From NCBI RefSeq assembly GCF_024198215.1, contig NZ_JAKCFA010000018.1, positions 186,001 to 250,000 of the forward strand: 64,000 bases of DNA. The letters run 5' to 3'. The translations under genes and the position numbers were made by a program. Below the pieces are notes generated by a model. That model worked only from the letters and a program-made list of their open reading frames with translations. It searched no databases and was not told the DNA's origin. Origin of the DNA: Myxococcus qinghaiensis. GTDB lineage: Bacteria > Myxococcota > Myxococcia > Myxococcales > Myxococcaceae. This document shows, piece by piece, positions 33,960 through 42,632 of the stretch (position 1 is its first letter; every line of letters starts with the position of its first letter).

Positions 33960-36900
33960 ATGAAGGTGGTGCTTCGTTTCGGTGCGCTGGCGGTGGGCGT
34001 TGCGCTCGCTACTGGCGGCGGGGTGGGAGAGGCGGCGGAAGCGCCAGCGCGCAAGGCGGCGAAGAAGCCCGCTGCGACGTCGGCGTCGAAGACCTCCGGT
34101 GCGGCGGAGAAGGGCGGCGGCAAGAAGGGCGCCCAGGCGAAGAAGGCGGAGGCGGCGAAGGAGGCCCCACCGCCCGGTGTCGCGCCGGAGGACGTGCGGC
34201 GCGGCCCGGCGCGCGTGAAGCCCGCCACCGCGAAGTTCGCCGACATCCCCCGCATCGCGGACTCGCGGAAGAACGCGCTGGCGGACAAGAAGCGCGACGA
34301 GGCGATTGAGGCCTTCAAGCGCCTCATCCCCAAGCTCCAGGACGGCAACCCGCAGAAGGCGGAGATGCTCTACCGCCTGTCGGAGCTGTACTGGGAGAAG
34401 TCCAAGTACCTCTACCAGCTGGAGATGGACCGCTTCCTCGCGGAGGAGAAGAAGTTCGACGCGGCGCAGGCGCGGGGCGAGAAGGGCGAGGCCCCCAAGC
34501 AGGACCATCGCGAGAGCGAGCGCTACCGCACGGAGACGATGGGCATCTACGAGGACATCCTCCGCGGCTATCCGCAGTACCCGCAGCGCGACGAGGTCCT
34601 CTTCTCCATGGGCTACAACCTCTACGAGCTGGGCCGGCGCGACGATGCCGTGGCCCGCTACGAGGAGCTCATCAAGGACTTCCCCCGCTCGCAGTTCGTG
34701 CCGGACGCGTACATCCAGCTCGGCAACCACTACTTCGAGTCGAACAAGCTCATCCCCGCCAAGGCCAACTATGAGAAGGCCCGCGACTCCGGGGTGCCCA
34801 AGATCTACGGCTACGCCGTCTACAAGCTGTCCTGGTGCGACTACAACACCGGTGACTACGACGCGGGCCTGAAGAAGCTGCACGAGGTGGTGGACTACGC
34901 CTCGAAGCAGCCGGAGCTGGGCGACCTGCGCACCGAGGCGCTCAACGACCTGACGGTCTTCTACGTCCAGTTGGATCAGCCCAAGCAGGCCATCTCCTAC
35001 TTCCGCGAGAAGGCGCCGGCGAAGCGCCAGGGCCGCCTCATCGCGAAGACGGCGGCGGGCCTGGTGGACGCGGGCCACTTCGACAGCGCGATTCTGCTCT
35101 ACCGCACGCTCGTCGACGACGAGCCCATGAGCGTCAGCGCGCCCGAATACCAGCAGGCCGTCGTCCGCGCCTTCGAGGGGCTCCGCCAGCGGCAGCAGGT
35201 CCGCAAGGAGATGAAGCGGATGGTGGACCTCTACAGCCCGGGTGGCGAGTGGTGGAAGGCCAACGAGGGCAAGGCCCCCGTGCTGCGCAACGCCTTCAAC
35301 GTCACGGAAGAGGCGATGCGCGTCATGGTGACGGAGTACCACCAGGAGGCGCAGAAGACGCGCCAGGTGGAGACGTACCGGCTCGCGCGCGACATCTACA
35401 AGCAGTACGTGGACGCCTTCGCCTCCAGCTCCAACCCGGAGTACGTGGCGGACTCCGCCTTCAACCTCCGCTTCTTCTACGCGGAGATTCTCTGGGCGCT
35501 CGAGGAGTGGCAGGCCGCCGCCGCCGAGTACGACGCGGTGGTGGCGTTCAAGATTCCGGACCGCGACTCCGCGCGCGAGGTCTCCAGCGAGAGCTACCGC
35601 AAGAGCGCCGCGTTCAACGCCATCCTCGCCTACGACAAGCTGGTGAAGATCGAGCGCGGCCAGCTGGCCAAGAGCGACCTGAAGGACGGCCAGAAGGTCG
35701 ACGAGAAGAAGGACAAGGGCGACGTCGCGCGGCAGAAGATCGTCAAGCGCGACGCGAAGGAGAAGGAAGAGGAGTCGCTCACGAAGTTCGAGGAGCGGCT
35801 GGTCTCCGCGTGCGACACGTACGTGAAGCTCTACCCGGACACGCAGGACGAAATCGACCTGCGCTACCAGGCGGCCGTCATCCTCTACGACCGCAGCCAC
35901 TTCGTGGACGCGGCGCGGCGCTTCGGCGAAATCATCGAGAAGTTCCCCGAGGAGCGGCGCTCGCGTGACGCGGCGGACCTCACCATGTACGTGCTGGAGA
36001 GCCGTCAGGAGTGGCTGGAGCTGGCCACGCTGTCGCGCAAGTTCCTCGACAACAAGAAGCTGTCCAAGCCCGGCTCCGACTTCGCCGCCCGCGTGGGCCG
36101 CGTGGTGGAGGGCAGCCACTACAAGTGGGTGGACGAGGTCGTCTACAAGCAGGAGAAGAACCCGAAGAAGGCCGCCGAGGAGTTCCTCAAGTTCGTCAAG
36201 GAGTTCCCCAAGTCGGAGAACGCCGACCGCGCGCTCGTCTACGCCATGTCCATCGCCCAGGAAGCCGGCGAGCTGGACCGCGGCATCGAAGCGGGTGAGC
36301 GCGTGCTGGCCGAGTACCCGCGCAGCCCCTTCGAGCTGAAGGCGCGCTACACGCTGGCCGGCCTCTACGAGAAGGTCGCCGACTACCGCAAGGCCGCCAC
36401 GCTGGCCGAGTCCTTCGTCGCCGAGTACGACGCCGCGCTCAAGGCCGGTGAGCCCGAGGGCAAGAAGGCGAAGGACGCCCGCGCGAAGCCGACGGCGAAG
36501 AAGGGCGACACGCCGGGAGGAGAAGAGGACGCGGACTCGCGTCGTACGCAGAAGGCCGCCGAGCGCAAGGCGCTGGTGGCCGAGGCGGGGGCCTGGGTGG
36601 CGGATGCCCAGTTCAACGCGGGCGTGTGGTGGGAGGGCGCTGGCGAGGCCCAGAAGGCCGTGTCCGCCTACAACGCGTACGTGGCGCGCTTCAAGGAGCG
36701 CAAGGACGTGCCGCAGGTGGCCTACTCGGCCGCGCTCGTCTGGGAGAAGGAGCGCAAGTGGAGCGATGCGGCCCGGGCCTTCGGCGCCTTCGCGGACGGC
36801 TACAGCCGCGACTCACGTGCGACGCCCACGCAGCTCTACCTGGCGCGCTACCACGAGCTGCTCGCGTGGCAGCAGCTCAAGAACGCGCGGGAGCAGGAGC

Positions 36901-37628
36901 GCGTGCAGGCGGAGCTGGTGCGCGCGTACGCCAAGCTGCCCGAGGCGGTGCGCAAGGAGGACGCGACGCTCAACGCGTATGCCCACGCGCGCTTCCTGGC
37001 GCTGGAGCCCTCGTGGAAGCGCTACTCGGACATCCGCTTCACGCGGGTGAGCACCATCCGCCGGGATTTGACGGCCAAGCAGCGCGAAATCCAGCGCCTG
37101 GAGAAGGAGTACCTCGCGGTGCTGTCCACCGGCTCGGGTGAGTGGGGCATCGCCTCGCTGACGCGCATCGGCCTGGCGTACGCGGACTTCGCGCGCAACA
37201 TCATGGACTCGCCGGACCCGACGGGGCTCGACGAGGACCAGCTCGGCATGTACCGCTCGGAGCTGGAGAACCTGGCGCTGCCGCTGGAGGACAAGGCCAA
37301 CGAGGCGCTGGAGAAGGCGCTGGAGAAGTCCTACGAGCTGGGCCTCTACGGCCCGTGGACGCTGGCCGCGCAGGACCAGGTGAACCGCTTCCACCCGGGC
37401 GCCTACGCGCAGGTGAAGCAGGTGGGCTACCGCGGCGGCGACTCGCTCGTGGCGGCCGAGCTCGCCAAGGAGCCGGGAGGTCCCGCGGGCGCCACCGCCA
37501 CGCCGGCGACGAGCCCGGAGCAGCCCGCCGCTCCCGCCGAGCCCCAGGAGGACGGCGCTCCGAAGCCGCCCGCCTCGGACGATAGAACGCAGGCACCCAC
37601 GGCCGCGGTGCTGGAGGTGCGGCCATGA
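33960..37628 (+). CDS. nfsD: NfsD-like giant TPR protein (GltD paralogue)
   Basis: 1222 residues. After a signal-peptide-like N-terminus ('VVLRFGALAVGVALATGGGVGEAAEA') comes a Lys/Ala-rich segment of about 50 residues, then TPR arrays through about residue 1130 (for example 'VLFSMGYNLYELGRRDDAVARYEELIKDFP', 'AVILYDRSHFVDAARRFGEIIEKFPEE', 'ALVYAMSIAQEAGELDRGIEAGERVLAEYP') and an Ala/Pro tail. ATG 33960 has GGGAG at 5-nt spacing. The long upstream frame extension is not coding-like. The size and TPR content match GltD/AgnA. Its stop overlaps the next gene (ATGA). Confidence 0.85.
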   Translation: MKVVLRFGALAVGVALATGGGVGEAAEAPARKAAKKPAATSASKTSGAAEKGGGKKGAQAKKAEAAKEAPPPGVAPEDVRRGPARVKPATAKFADIPRIADSRKNALADKKRDEAIEAFKRLIPKLQDGNPQKAEMLYRLSELYWEKSKYLYQLEMDRFLAEEKKFDAAQARGEKGEAPKQDHRESERYRTETMGIYEDILRGYPQYPQRDEVLFSMGYNLYELGRRDDAVARYEELIKDFPRSQFVPDAYIQLGNHYFESNKLIPAKANYEKARDSGVPKIYGYAVYKLSWCDYNTGDYDAGLKKLHEVVDYASKQPELGDLRTEALNDLTVFYVQLDQPKQAISYFREKAPAKRQGRLIAKTAAGLVDAGHFDSAILLYRTLVDDEPMSVSAPEYQQAVVRAFEGLRQRQQVRKEMKRMVDLYSPGGEWWKANEGKAPVLRNAFNVTEEAMRVMVTEYHQEAQKTRQVETYRLARDIYKQYVDAFASSSNPEYVADSAFNLRFFYAEILWALEEWQAAAAEYDAVVAFKIPDRDSAREVSSESYRKSAAFNAILAYDKLVKIERGQLAKSDLKDGQKVDEKKDKGDVARQKIVKRDAKEKEEESLTKFEERLVSACDTYVKLYPDTQDEIDLRYQAAVILYDRSHFVDAARRFGEIIEKFPEERRSRDAADLTMYVLESRQEWLELATLSRKFLDNKKLSKPGSDFAARVGRVVEGSHYKWVDEVVYKQEKNPKKAAEEFLKFVKEFPKSENADRALVYAMSIAQEAGELDRGIEAGERVLAEYPRSPFELKARYTLAGLYEKVADYRKAATLAESFVAEYDAALKAGEPEGKKAKDARAKPTAKKGDTPGGEEDADSRRTQKAAERKALVAEAGAWVADAQFNAGVWWEGAGEAQKAVSAYNAYVARFKERKDVPQVAYSAALVWEKERKWSDAARAFGAFADGYSRDSRATPTQLYLARYHELLAWQQLKNAREQERVQAELVRAYAKLPEAVRKEDATLNAYAHARFLALEPSWKRYSDIRFTRVSTIRRDLTAKQREIQRLEKEYLAVLSTGSGEWGIASLTRIGLAYADFARNIMDSPDPTGLDEDQLGMYRSELENLALPLEDKANEALEKALEKSYELGLYGPWTLAAQDQVNRFHPGAYAQVKQVGYRGGDSLVAAELAKEPGGPAGATATPATSPEQPAAPAEPQEDGAPKPPASDDRTQAPTAAVLEVRP

Positions 37629-39169
37629 CTTTCGACACTTCGAAGATCTCCACGGGAAAGATGCCGATGAAATGGTTCCGCTCGCTTGTCGTCGGCTCGC
37701 TGGCCTTCACCGCCGGCTGCGCGACGGGTCCTCAGCAGAAGCCCTCCGCCATGCCGGAGACGCAGGCGCCCTCCGCGCCCGTGGCCTCGGCGACGCCCTC
37801 CAAGCCCGCGCCGACGGAGGCCAACGCCACTGACACGTTCGCGCAGGCCATCCAGGCCTACGAGGCTGGAGACCTGGACACCGCTCGTCAGGGCTTCGAG
37901 AAGGTGCTGGCGAAGTCGCCGCAGAGCCTCAACTCGCAGTTCAACCTGGGCGTCATCGCCGAGCGCCAGGGCCGCGTGGACGACGCGCGCACCGCCTACG
38001 AGAAGGTGCTGCTCTTGGAGCCGGCGCACACGCCCTCGGTGGTGAACCTGGCCAACGTGTACCGCGCGCAGGAGCGGGGCGATGACGCGATTGCCCTCTT
38101 CGAGAAGGCGCTGAAGGCGCCGGGCCGCGCGCATGACGCCGCGCTGCTCAACGGCCTGTCCGCGACGTACCGCCACCTGGGCAAGCTGGACGAGTCGGAG
38201 GCCACCGCGCGCAAGGTGCTGGAGCGCAACAAGGACCACCCGGGTGCGTACAAGAACCTGGCCTACGTGGCCTATGCGCGAGAGAAGTACCGCCAGGCGG
38301 AGCTGCTGGTGGGCACCGCGCGCAAGCACGCGGAGAAGGACCCGGCCCTCTACAACCTGCTGGGCATGGTCTACCTGAAGCTCGATGAGCGGCCGCGCGC
38401 GCTCGCGCAGTTCCAGAAGGCCGTGGCGCTCGACGAGAAGTACGCGCCGGGCTACCTCAACCTCGGTGCGCTGGCGCTCAGCTACCGCGACTACGCCGGC
38501 GCCGAGAAGGCCTTCGCCCGCGCGCTCGAGCTGGAGCCTGACTCCACCGAGGCGCACCTGTCGCTGGCCTGGGCGCTGGATGGGCAGAAGGGCCGCGACT
38601 CCAAGAAGGGCATCGCCGCGGGCGAGGCCTTCGAGAAGGTGCTCGCCAAGCGCGCGGAGCTGCCCGAGGCCGTGTGCGGCGCGGGCTGGGCCTTCGCCTC
38701 GGACCGCGCGGGCTGGGAGCGCGCCGTGGCCTTCCTGGACCGCTGCAAGACGCTGGAGTCCACCACTGAACAAGAGCGGCAGATGATCACCGCGAAGGTC
38801 ACCGGCCTCCAGAACATGCTCAAGGCGCCACCTCCCGAGGCCGCCACCGCGGGCGCGGAAGGCGAGAAGAAGGACGAAGCCACCGGCGGCGCGGGCTCCA
38901 TGCTGAACCAGCTCCCGCAGGACGCGAACGCGCCCCAGGACGCCGCCCCCACCGAGGGCGCGCCCACCGAGGAAGGCGCCGAGTCCGCCGAGGGTGCGTC
39001 GAGCGAGCCCGCCGAGGGCACGCCGGCCGCGCCCGCTGGCAACGTGCCCGCGGAGGCCGCGCAGCCGAGCGGTGAGGGCACGGGTGCGCCTGCTCCCGCG
39101 CCGGTGCCTGCTCCCCAGGGGGCGGCCGCTCCGACGCAGCAGGGCACGGCTCCCGCGCCCACGAAGTAG
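37625..39169 (+). CDS. nfsE: NfsE-like TPR lipoprotein (GltE paralogue)
   Basis: 514 residues. A signal peptide with lipobox 'FTAGC' (Cys near residue 32) predicts a lipoprotein. TPR units span about residues 70-330 ('AIQAYEAGDLDTARQGFEKVLAKSPQS', 'NLGVIAERQGRVDDARTAYEKVLLLEP', 'NLGALALSYRDYAGAEKAFARALELEP'). The last 110 residues are Ala/Pro/Glu-rich and disordered. ATG 37625 is chosen because GGAGG lies 7 nt upstream and it overlaps the nfsD stop, although ATG 37667 would give a shorter signal peptide. Confidence 0.85.
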   Translation: MTFDTSKISTGKMPMKWFRSLVVGSLAFTAGCATGPQQKPSAMPETQAPSAPVASATPSKPAPTEANATDTFAQAIQAYEAGDLDTARQGFEKVLAKSPQSLNSQFNLGVIAERQGRVDDARTAYEKVLLLEPAHTPSVVNLANVYRAQERGDDAIALFEKALKAPGRAHDAALLNGLSATYRHLGKLDESEATARKVLERNKDHPGAYKNLAYVAYAREKYRQAELLVGTARKHAEKDPALYNLLGMVYLKLDERPRALAQFQKAVALDEKYAPGYLNLGALALSYRDYAGAEKAFARALELEPDSTEAHLSLAWALDGQKGRDSKKGIAAGEAFEKVLAKRAELPEAVCGAGWAFASDRAGWERAVAFLDRCKTLESTTEQERQMITAKVTGLQNMLKAPPPEAATAGAEGEKKDEATGGAGSMLNQLPQDANAPQDAAPTEGAPTEEGAESAEGASSEPAEGTPAAPAGNVPAEAAQPSGEGTGAPAPAPVPAPQGAAAPTQQGTAPAPTK

Positions 39170-39187
39170 GGGGCAGAGATGACAGGG

Positions 39188-39223
39188 CTGGGGGGAAGTT
39201 TTTTCCATCCTCCAGCCCCCCAG
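39188..39223 (+). promoter_or_regulatory. Hairpin in the nfsE-nfsF gap
   Basis: An 8-bp stem CTGGGGGG (39188-39195) / CCCCCCAG (39216-39223) with a 20-nt loop that contains TTTTTT. It begins 18 bp after the nfsE stop, in a 179-bp gap. It could be a partial terminator or an RNA-processing site between the operon halves. Confidence 0.4.
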
Positions 39224-39348
39224 TTGGAAGGCGGCGAGCAAGTTCCATAGGATTCAGGGACTTGGATTTGGATCGCCCCGTGCAAGGACTCGCGGGAACC
39301 TCTTCGAGAACCCGCTGTCACACCCGAGGAAGCAACAGGAGGTTGGGT

Positions 39349-39642
39349 ATGAGGCGTCTGGCATCGACGGTGACGGTGGTGGGGCTCTTGTTCATGGCGC
39401 CGGCTGCGGTGGCGCAGGAGCAGGGCCAATCGAAGGACACGGTGAAGGTCATCCAGGAGGAGGACCGCACGGTCTTCCGGAAGAAGACTGTGATTGATTT
39501 CACCGATGTCGCGGTGGAGGGCGAGCTGACGAAGCCTGAAGGCTCATACGTGCTCCACCGCAAGAAGACGGACTTCCAGAGCCTCATCAAGGTCCGGGAG
39601 AACTTCGACCCGGAGCTTCAGAAGTCAGTCGACAACCTCTAG
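39349..39642 (+). CDS. nfsF: NfsF-like small periplasmic protein (GltF paralogue)
   Basis: 97 residues. The signal peptide ends 'APAAVAQ', and a short charged mature domain follows ('VKVIQEEDRTVFRKKTVIDFTDVAVEGELTKPEGSYVLHRK'). ATG 39349 has AGGAGG at 6-nt spacing; the longer frame upstream is noncoding. The position between the TPR lipoprotein and the FHA-TonB protein fits GltF/NfsF, for which no domain is known. 'EGELTKPEGSY' and 'FQSLIKVRENFDPEL' recur in TonB-associated small periplasmic proteins of myxobacteria. Confidence 0.8.
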   Translation: MRRLASTVTVVGLLFMAPAAVAQEQGQSKDTVKVIQEEDRTVFRKKTVIDFTDVAVEGELTKPEGSYVLHRKKTDFQSLIKVRENFDPELQKSVDNL

Positions 39643-39693
39643 CGGCGGCGGTCAGGCGTTTTCGGGAGCGGAAGGGAAGAAGGAAGAATCCTC

Positions 39694-41751
39694 ATGGCGG
39701 CGGCGAAGAAAAACGGCTTGACCCTTCGAATCACGGGGCCTGATGGCTCCACGGTGGAAACCGTTTCGGAGGCGGAGAGCGTTATCGTGGGGTCGGGCGC
39801 CCAAGCGGCGGTGAAGATTCAGGATCCGCGGGTCTCCAATCTCCATGTAATGCTCAAGGTAGACAAGGATGGCTCGGTAACGGCCATCGACCTCGGGAGC
39901 GAGGGTGGCACGGAGGTGAGCGGCCAAAGGCTGGTCATCCCCACGCCGCTCAAACCCGGGGACGTGCTTCGCGTGGGCGGCACGCGGGTGGAGGTCCTCT
40001 TTGGAGGCGACCCACCCGAGCGCCAGGCTCCCGCGGGGGCCAAGGTATCGGGACCGCGCTTCCAGGGCTCGGTCACCCAGCGGGCGCCGACACCGGTGCC
40101 CATGGCGGTGCCTCAGGTGGTGACACCTCCCTCGGCGGGGGGCGGCACCACGCAAGGAGGGTTCGTCTTCACGAGCCCTCGCCCCAATCCAGCCCAGTCC
40201 GTGGGCGGACTGCGCACCGAGCGCGTGACACCGCCCGCGGTGAATCGCGTGGGACCTCCACCTCCGCCTCCGGCGGCTCGCGTGGAACGTCCCGCTCCGG
40301 TGCCGCACGCGCCGCCCGTCACCGTGGCGCCCCGGCGCGCGGTGCTTCCTCACCTGCAGGAGCAGCTCCCGCCGGAGGCGATGCCCACGGTGAAGGAGAA
40401 GGTGCTCCAGGTGTCGATGCTGTGGGGCGACACGCTGTTGTCGGTGCAGCACTTCAAGGACGGCGTGCCCGTCACCATCGGCGAGGGGAAGAAGAACTTC
40501 TTCCACGTCTATGCGCCCTCGGTGGGCAAGCGGTACGAACTGGCGGTGAGCCGAGGGGACGTGCTGGAAGTGCACGTGCCGGCGGGCTCGGGTGCCATCG
40601 TCACCGAGCGTGGGAACGTGAAGTCGAAGGACGCGCTGCGCGCGGCGGGGCAGCTCACCGGGACGGCGGAGGACAAGGAGCAGGTCTTCAAGCTGGGCCT
40701 GTATGACCGCGTCGAGGTGTCGTTCGGCACGGTGGCCTTCGTCGCGCGGTACGTGAAGCCGTCGCCGGCGATCGCAGCCAACGCGCTGGTGGAGGCGGAC
40801 TACACGTTCTTCAAGATCACCACCATCTGCCTGATGGCGGGCGTGGCGGTGGTGCTGGCCATGGCGTTGACGCCGCGCGCGGAGCGGGCGCCGCACGACG
40901 ACATCTTCGAGTCCCAGCAGCGCGTGGCGAAGTTCCTCGTCACCCCGGAGAAGAAGCTCGAGGCGAAGAAGCTCCAGCTCCAGGGCGTGGAGGAGGGCGC
41001 GAAGGCGAAGGACGAGGAGGGCAAGTTCGGCAAGGAGGACGCGAAGCAGGCGGAGGCGGCTCCCTCCAAGCCCGGCACGCCCGTCGTCGACAAGACGAAG
41101 AAGGAGAAGGACCGCCAGGTGGTGGGCAAGGTCGGCCTGCTGGGCGCGTTCAAGGGCATGAAGGGCGGCGCCTCGGACGTGTTCGGCCCCGGCGGCTTCG
41201 GCACCGGTCTGAACAACGCACTGGGTGGCCTCAAGGGTGGCGCGGCCATGGGTGACGCTCAGGGCGTGGGTGGCCTGGGCTCGCGTGGCTCCGGCACCGG
41301 CGGTGGCGGAACGGCCATGGGCATCGGCGGCCTGGGCACCAAGGGTGACGGACGCGGCGCGGGTGGCTCGGGCGGCATCGACCTGGGCGGCCGTGGCAAG
41401 TCCATCACCAAGGTCATCCCTGGCAAGACGACGGTGGTGGGCGGCCTGGACAAGGACGTCATCGCCAAGGTCATCCGGCGCCACCAGAATGAAATCAAGT
41501 ACTGCTACGAGTCGGAGCTGAACAAGGATCCGAGCCTGGCGGGCAAGGTCGCGGTGGCCTTCACCATCGACCCGGCGGGTGCGGTCTCCGACGCCACCAT
41601 CTCCGAGTCGACGCTGGGCAACTCCAAGGCGGAGCAGTGCATGATTTCCCGCATCCGTCGCTGGAAGTTCCCGGAGCCCAAGGGCGGCGGTGTGGTGGCG
41701 GTGACGTATCCGTGGATGTTCTCGCCGGCGGGCTCCGAGGGCGAGGGGTAG
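39694..41751 (+). CDS. nfsG: NfsG-like FHA / TonB-box inner-membrane protein (GltG paralogue)
   Basis: 685 residues. An N-terminal FHA domain (about 8-105; 'SVIVGSGAQAAVKIQDPRVSNLHVML') is cytoplasmic and binds phosphothreonine peptides in relatives. A Pro-rich linker and a second beta domain (about 230-355) follow, then one membrane helix ('ITTICLMAGVAVVLAMAL', about 373-392), a Gly-rich periplasmic stretch (about 480-580) and a TonB/AgmX-type C-terminal domain ('VIRRHQNEIKYCYESELNKDPSLAGKVAVAFTI', 'CMISRIRRWKFPEP'). It is the expected link between the proton-driven AglRQS-type motor and the periplasmic/outer-membrane parts. AAGGAAG precedes the ATG. Confidence 0.88.
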   Translation: MAAAKKNGLTLRITGPDGSTVETVSEAESVIVGSGAQAAVKIQDPRVSNLHVMLKVDKDGSVTAIDLGSEGGTEVSGQRLVIPTPLKPGDVLRVGGTRVEVLFGGDPPERQAPAGAKVSGPRFQGSVTQRAPTPVPMAVPQVVTPPSAGGGTTQGGFVFTSPRPNPAQSVGGLRTERVTPPAVNRVGPPPPPPAARVERPAPVPHAPPVTVAPRRAVLPHLQEQLPPEAMPTVKEKVLQVSMLWGDTLLSVQHFKDGVPVTIGEGKKNFFHVYAPSVGKRYELAVSRGDVLEVHVPAGSGAIVTERGNVKSKDALRAAGQLTGTAEDKEQVFKLGLYDRVEVSFGTVAFVARYVKPSPAIAANALVEADYTFFKITTICLMAGVAVVLAMALTPRAERAPHDDIFESQQRVAKFLVTPEKKLEAKKLQLQGVEEGAKAKDEEGKFGKEDAKQAEAAPSKPGTPVVDKTKKEKDRQVVGKVGLLGAFKGMKGGASDVFGPGGFGTGLNNALGGLKGGAAMGDAQGVGGLGSRGSGTGGGGTAMGIGGLGTKGDGRGAGGSGGIDLGGRGKSITKVIPGKTTVVGGLDKDVIAKVIRRHQNEIKYCYESELNKDPSLAGKVAVAFTIDPAGAVSDATISESTLGNSKAEQCMISRIRRWKFPEPKGGGVVAVTYPWMFSPAGSEGEG

Positions 41752-41789
41752 CGGACGCGAGCGCTGTCGAGACGGACTGACTGTCTCTC

Positions 41790-41821
41790 AAGTGGCGTGG
41801 ACGGAACGGTCCACGCCACTT
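41790..41821 (+). terminator. Strong hairpin between nfsG and nfsH
   Basis: A perfect 13-bp inverted repeat (AAGTGGCGTGGAC / GTCCACGCCACTT) with a 6-nt loop GGAACG, followed by TTCATTTC. It starts about 40 bp after the nfsG stop and would terminate or attenuate transcription before nfsH. Confidence 0.7.
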
Positions 41822-41916
41822 TCATTTCAGCCCCGGATTGCCGAAGTGAGGGGGGCATCATTAACGTCCTGCGCCGCTTCCGGTTGGACCGGGAGGGCAC
41901 CGCGTGGGGAGGACCC

Positions 41917-42519
41917 GTGAAGAAGTCCCAGCTGGCTGCCGCGCTTGTGTTGCTGTCGTCTCCCGCTCTCGCGGCCACGCCCCTGGAAGGGGTGGAGTTC
42001 CAGCCGCGCCGCGGCTTCTATACCGACACGAACATCGGCGTGTTCTTCACCGTGGGCGGGGAGAACGCCTACTCGAACGCGCAGACCTACCTGCAGCTCG
42101 GCGTGGGCTATGACTTGACGGAGCGCATCTCGTTGGGCGCGCACTTCGGCATGGGCTCGTCCGCGCAGAACTGCTTCGCGGGCTACCTGCCCGGCACGGA
42201 GACGTGCGCGCTCTCCGACAACTTCACCATGCAGTTCCTGGACGTCACGGCCGCGTACCACGTGCGGCTGATGGACCGGCTGTACCTGACGCCCAAGCTC
42301 GTCGCGGGCTACACCCGGATGGACCCGGCGCCGGTGGATCCGGATGAAGGGGACCCGGGCCGCGCCGTCAGCTCGCCCAACGCGGGCGTGGGCGTGGGGC
42401 TGGAGTACGCCACGGGCATGGACCACTTCTCCGTGGGCGCGGACCTGCTGGCCCGCTACGTCATCGGCCCCAACATCACCTCCTTCGCCATCTTCCCGAA
42501 GGTGAAGTACACGTTCTGA
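41917..42519 (+). CDS. nfsH: NfsH-like outer-membrane beta-barrel (GltH paralogue)
   Basis: 200 residues. GTG 41917 with GGGGAGGA at proper spacing gives the signal peptide 'VKKSQLAAALVLLSSPALA'. The mature protein has alternating strands ('RGFYTDTNIGVFFTVGGENAYSNAQTYLQLGVGYDLTERISLGAHFGMG') and ends 'FAIFPKVKYTF', the terminal aromatic of an outer-membrane barrel. It completes the nfs gene set, but the hairpin upstream suggests that it is transcribed at a different level or from its own start. Confidence 0.82.
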   Translation: MKKSQLAAALVLLSSPALAATPLEGVEFQPRRGFYTDTNIGVFFTVGGENAYSNAQTYLQLGVGYDLTERISLGAHFGMGSSAQNCFAGYLPGTETCALSDNFTMQFLDVTAAYHVRLMDRLYLTPKLVAGYTRMDPAPVDPDEGDPGRAVSSPNAGVGVGLEYATGMDHFSVGADLLARYVIGPNITSFAIFPKVKYTF

Positions 42520-42562
42520 GCGCGGCCTCCCGGCGCGGAGCCTCCTGAGCCCAGACGCACGA

Positions 42563-42596
42563 AGGGCCCGCTCCCAGCTGCTGGGGAACGGGCCCT
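42563..42596. terminator. Terminator between convergent nfsH and typA
   Basis: An AGGGCCCG / CGGGCCCT 8-bp stem continues inward through a second partly paired CTCCCAG/CTGGGGA arm. Placed between the ends of nfsH (+) and typA (-), it probably serves both. Confidence 0.65.
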
Positions 42597-42632
42597 CGGT
42601 GTTTCTACACCGGCCTGGGGCCGGCGTCGGGA

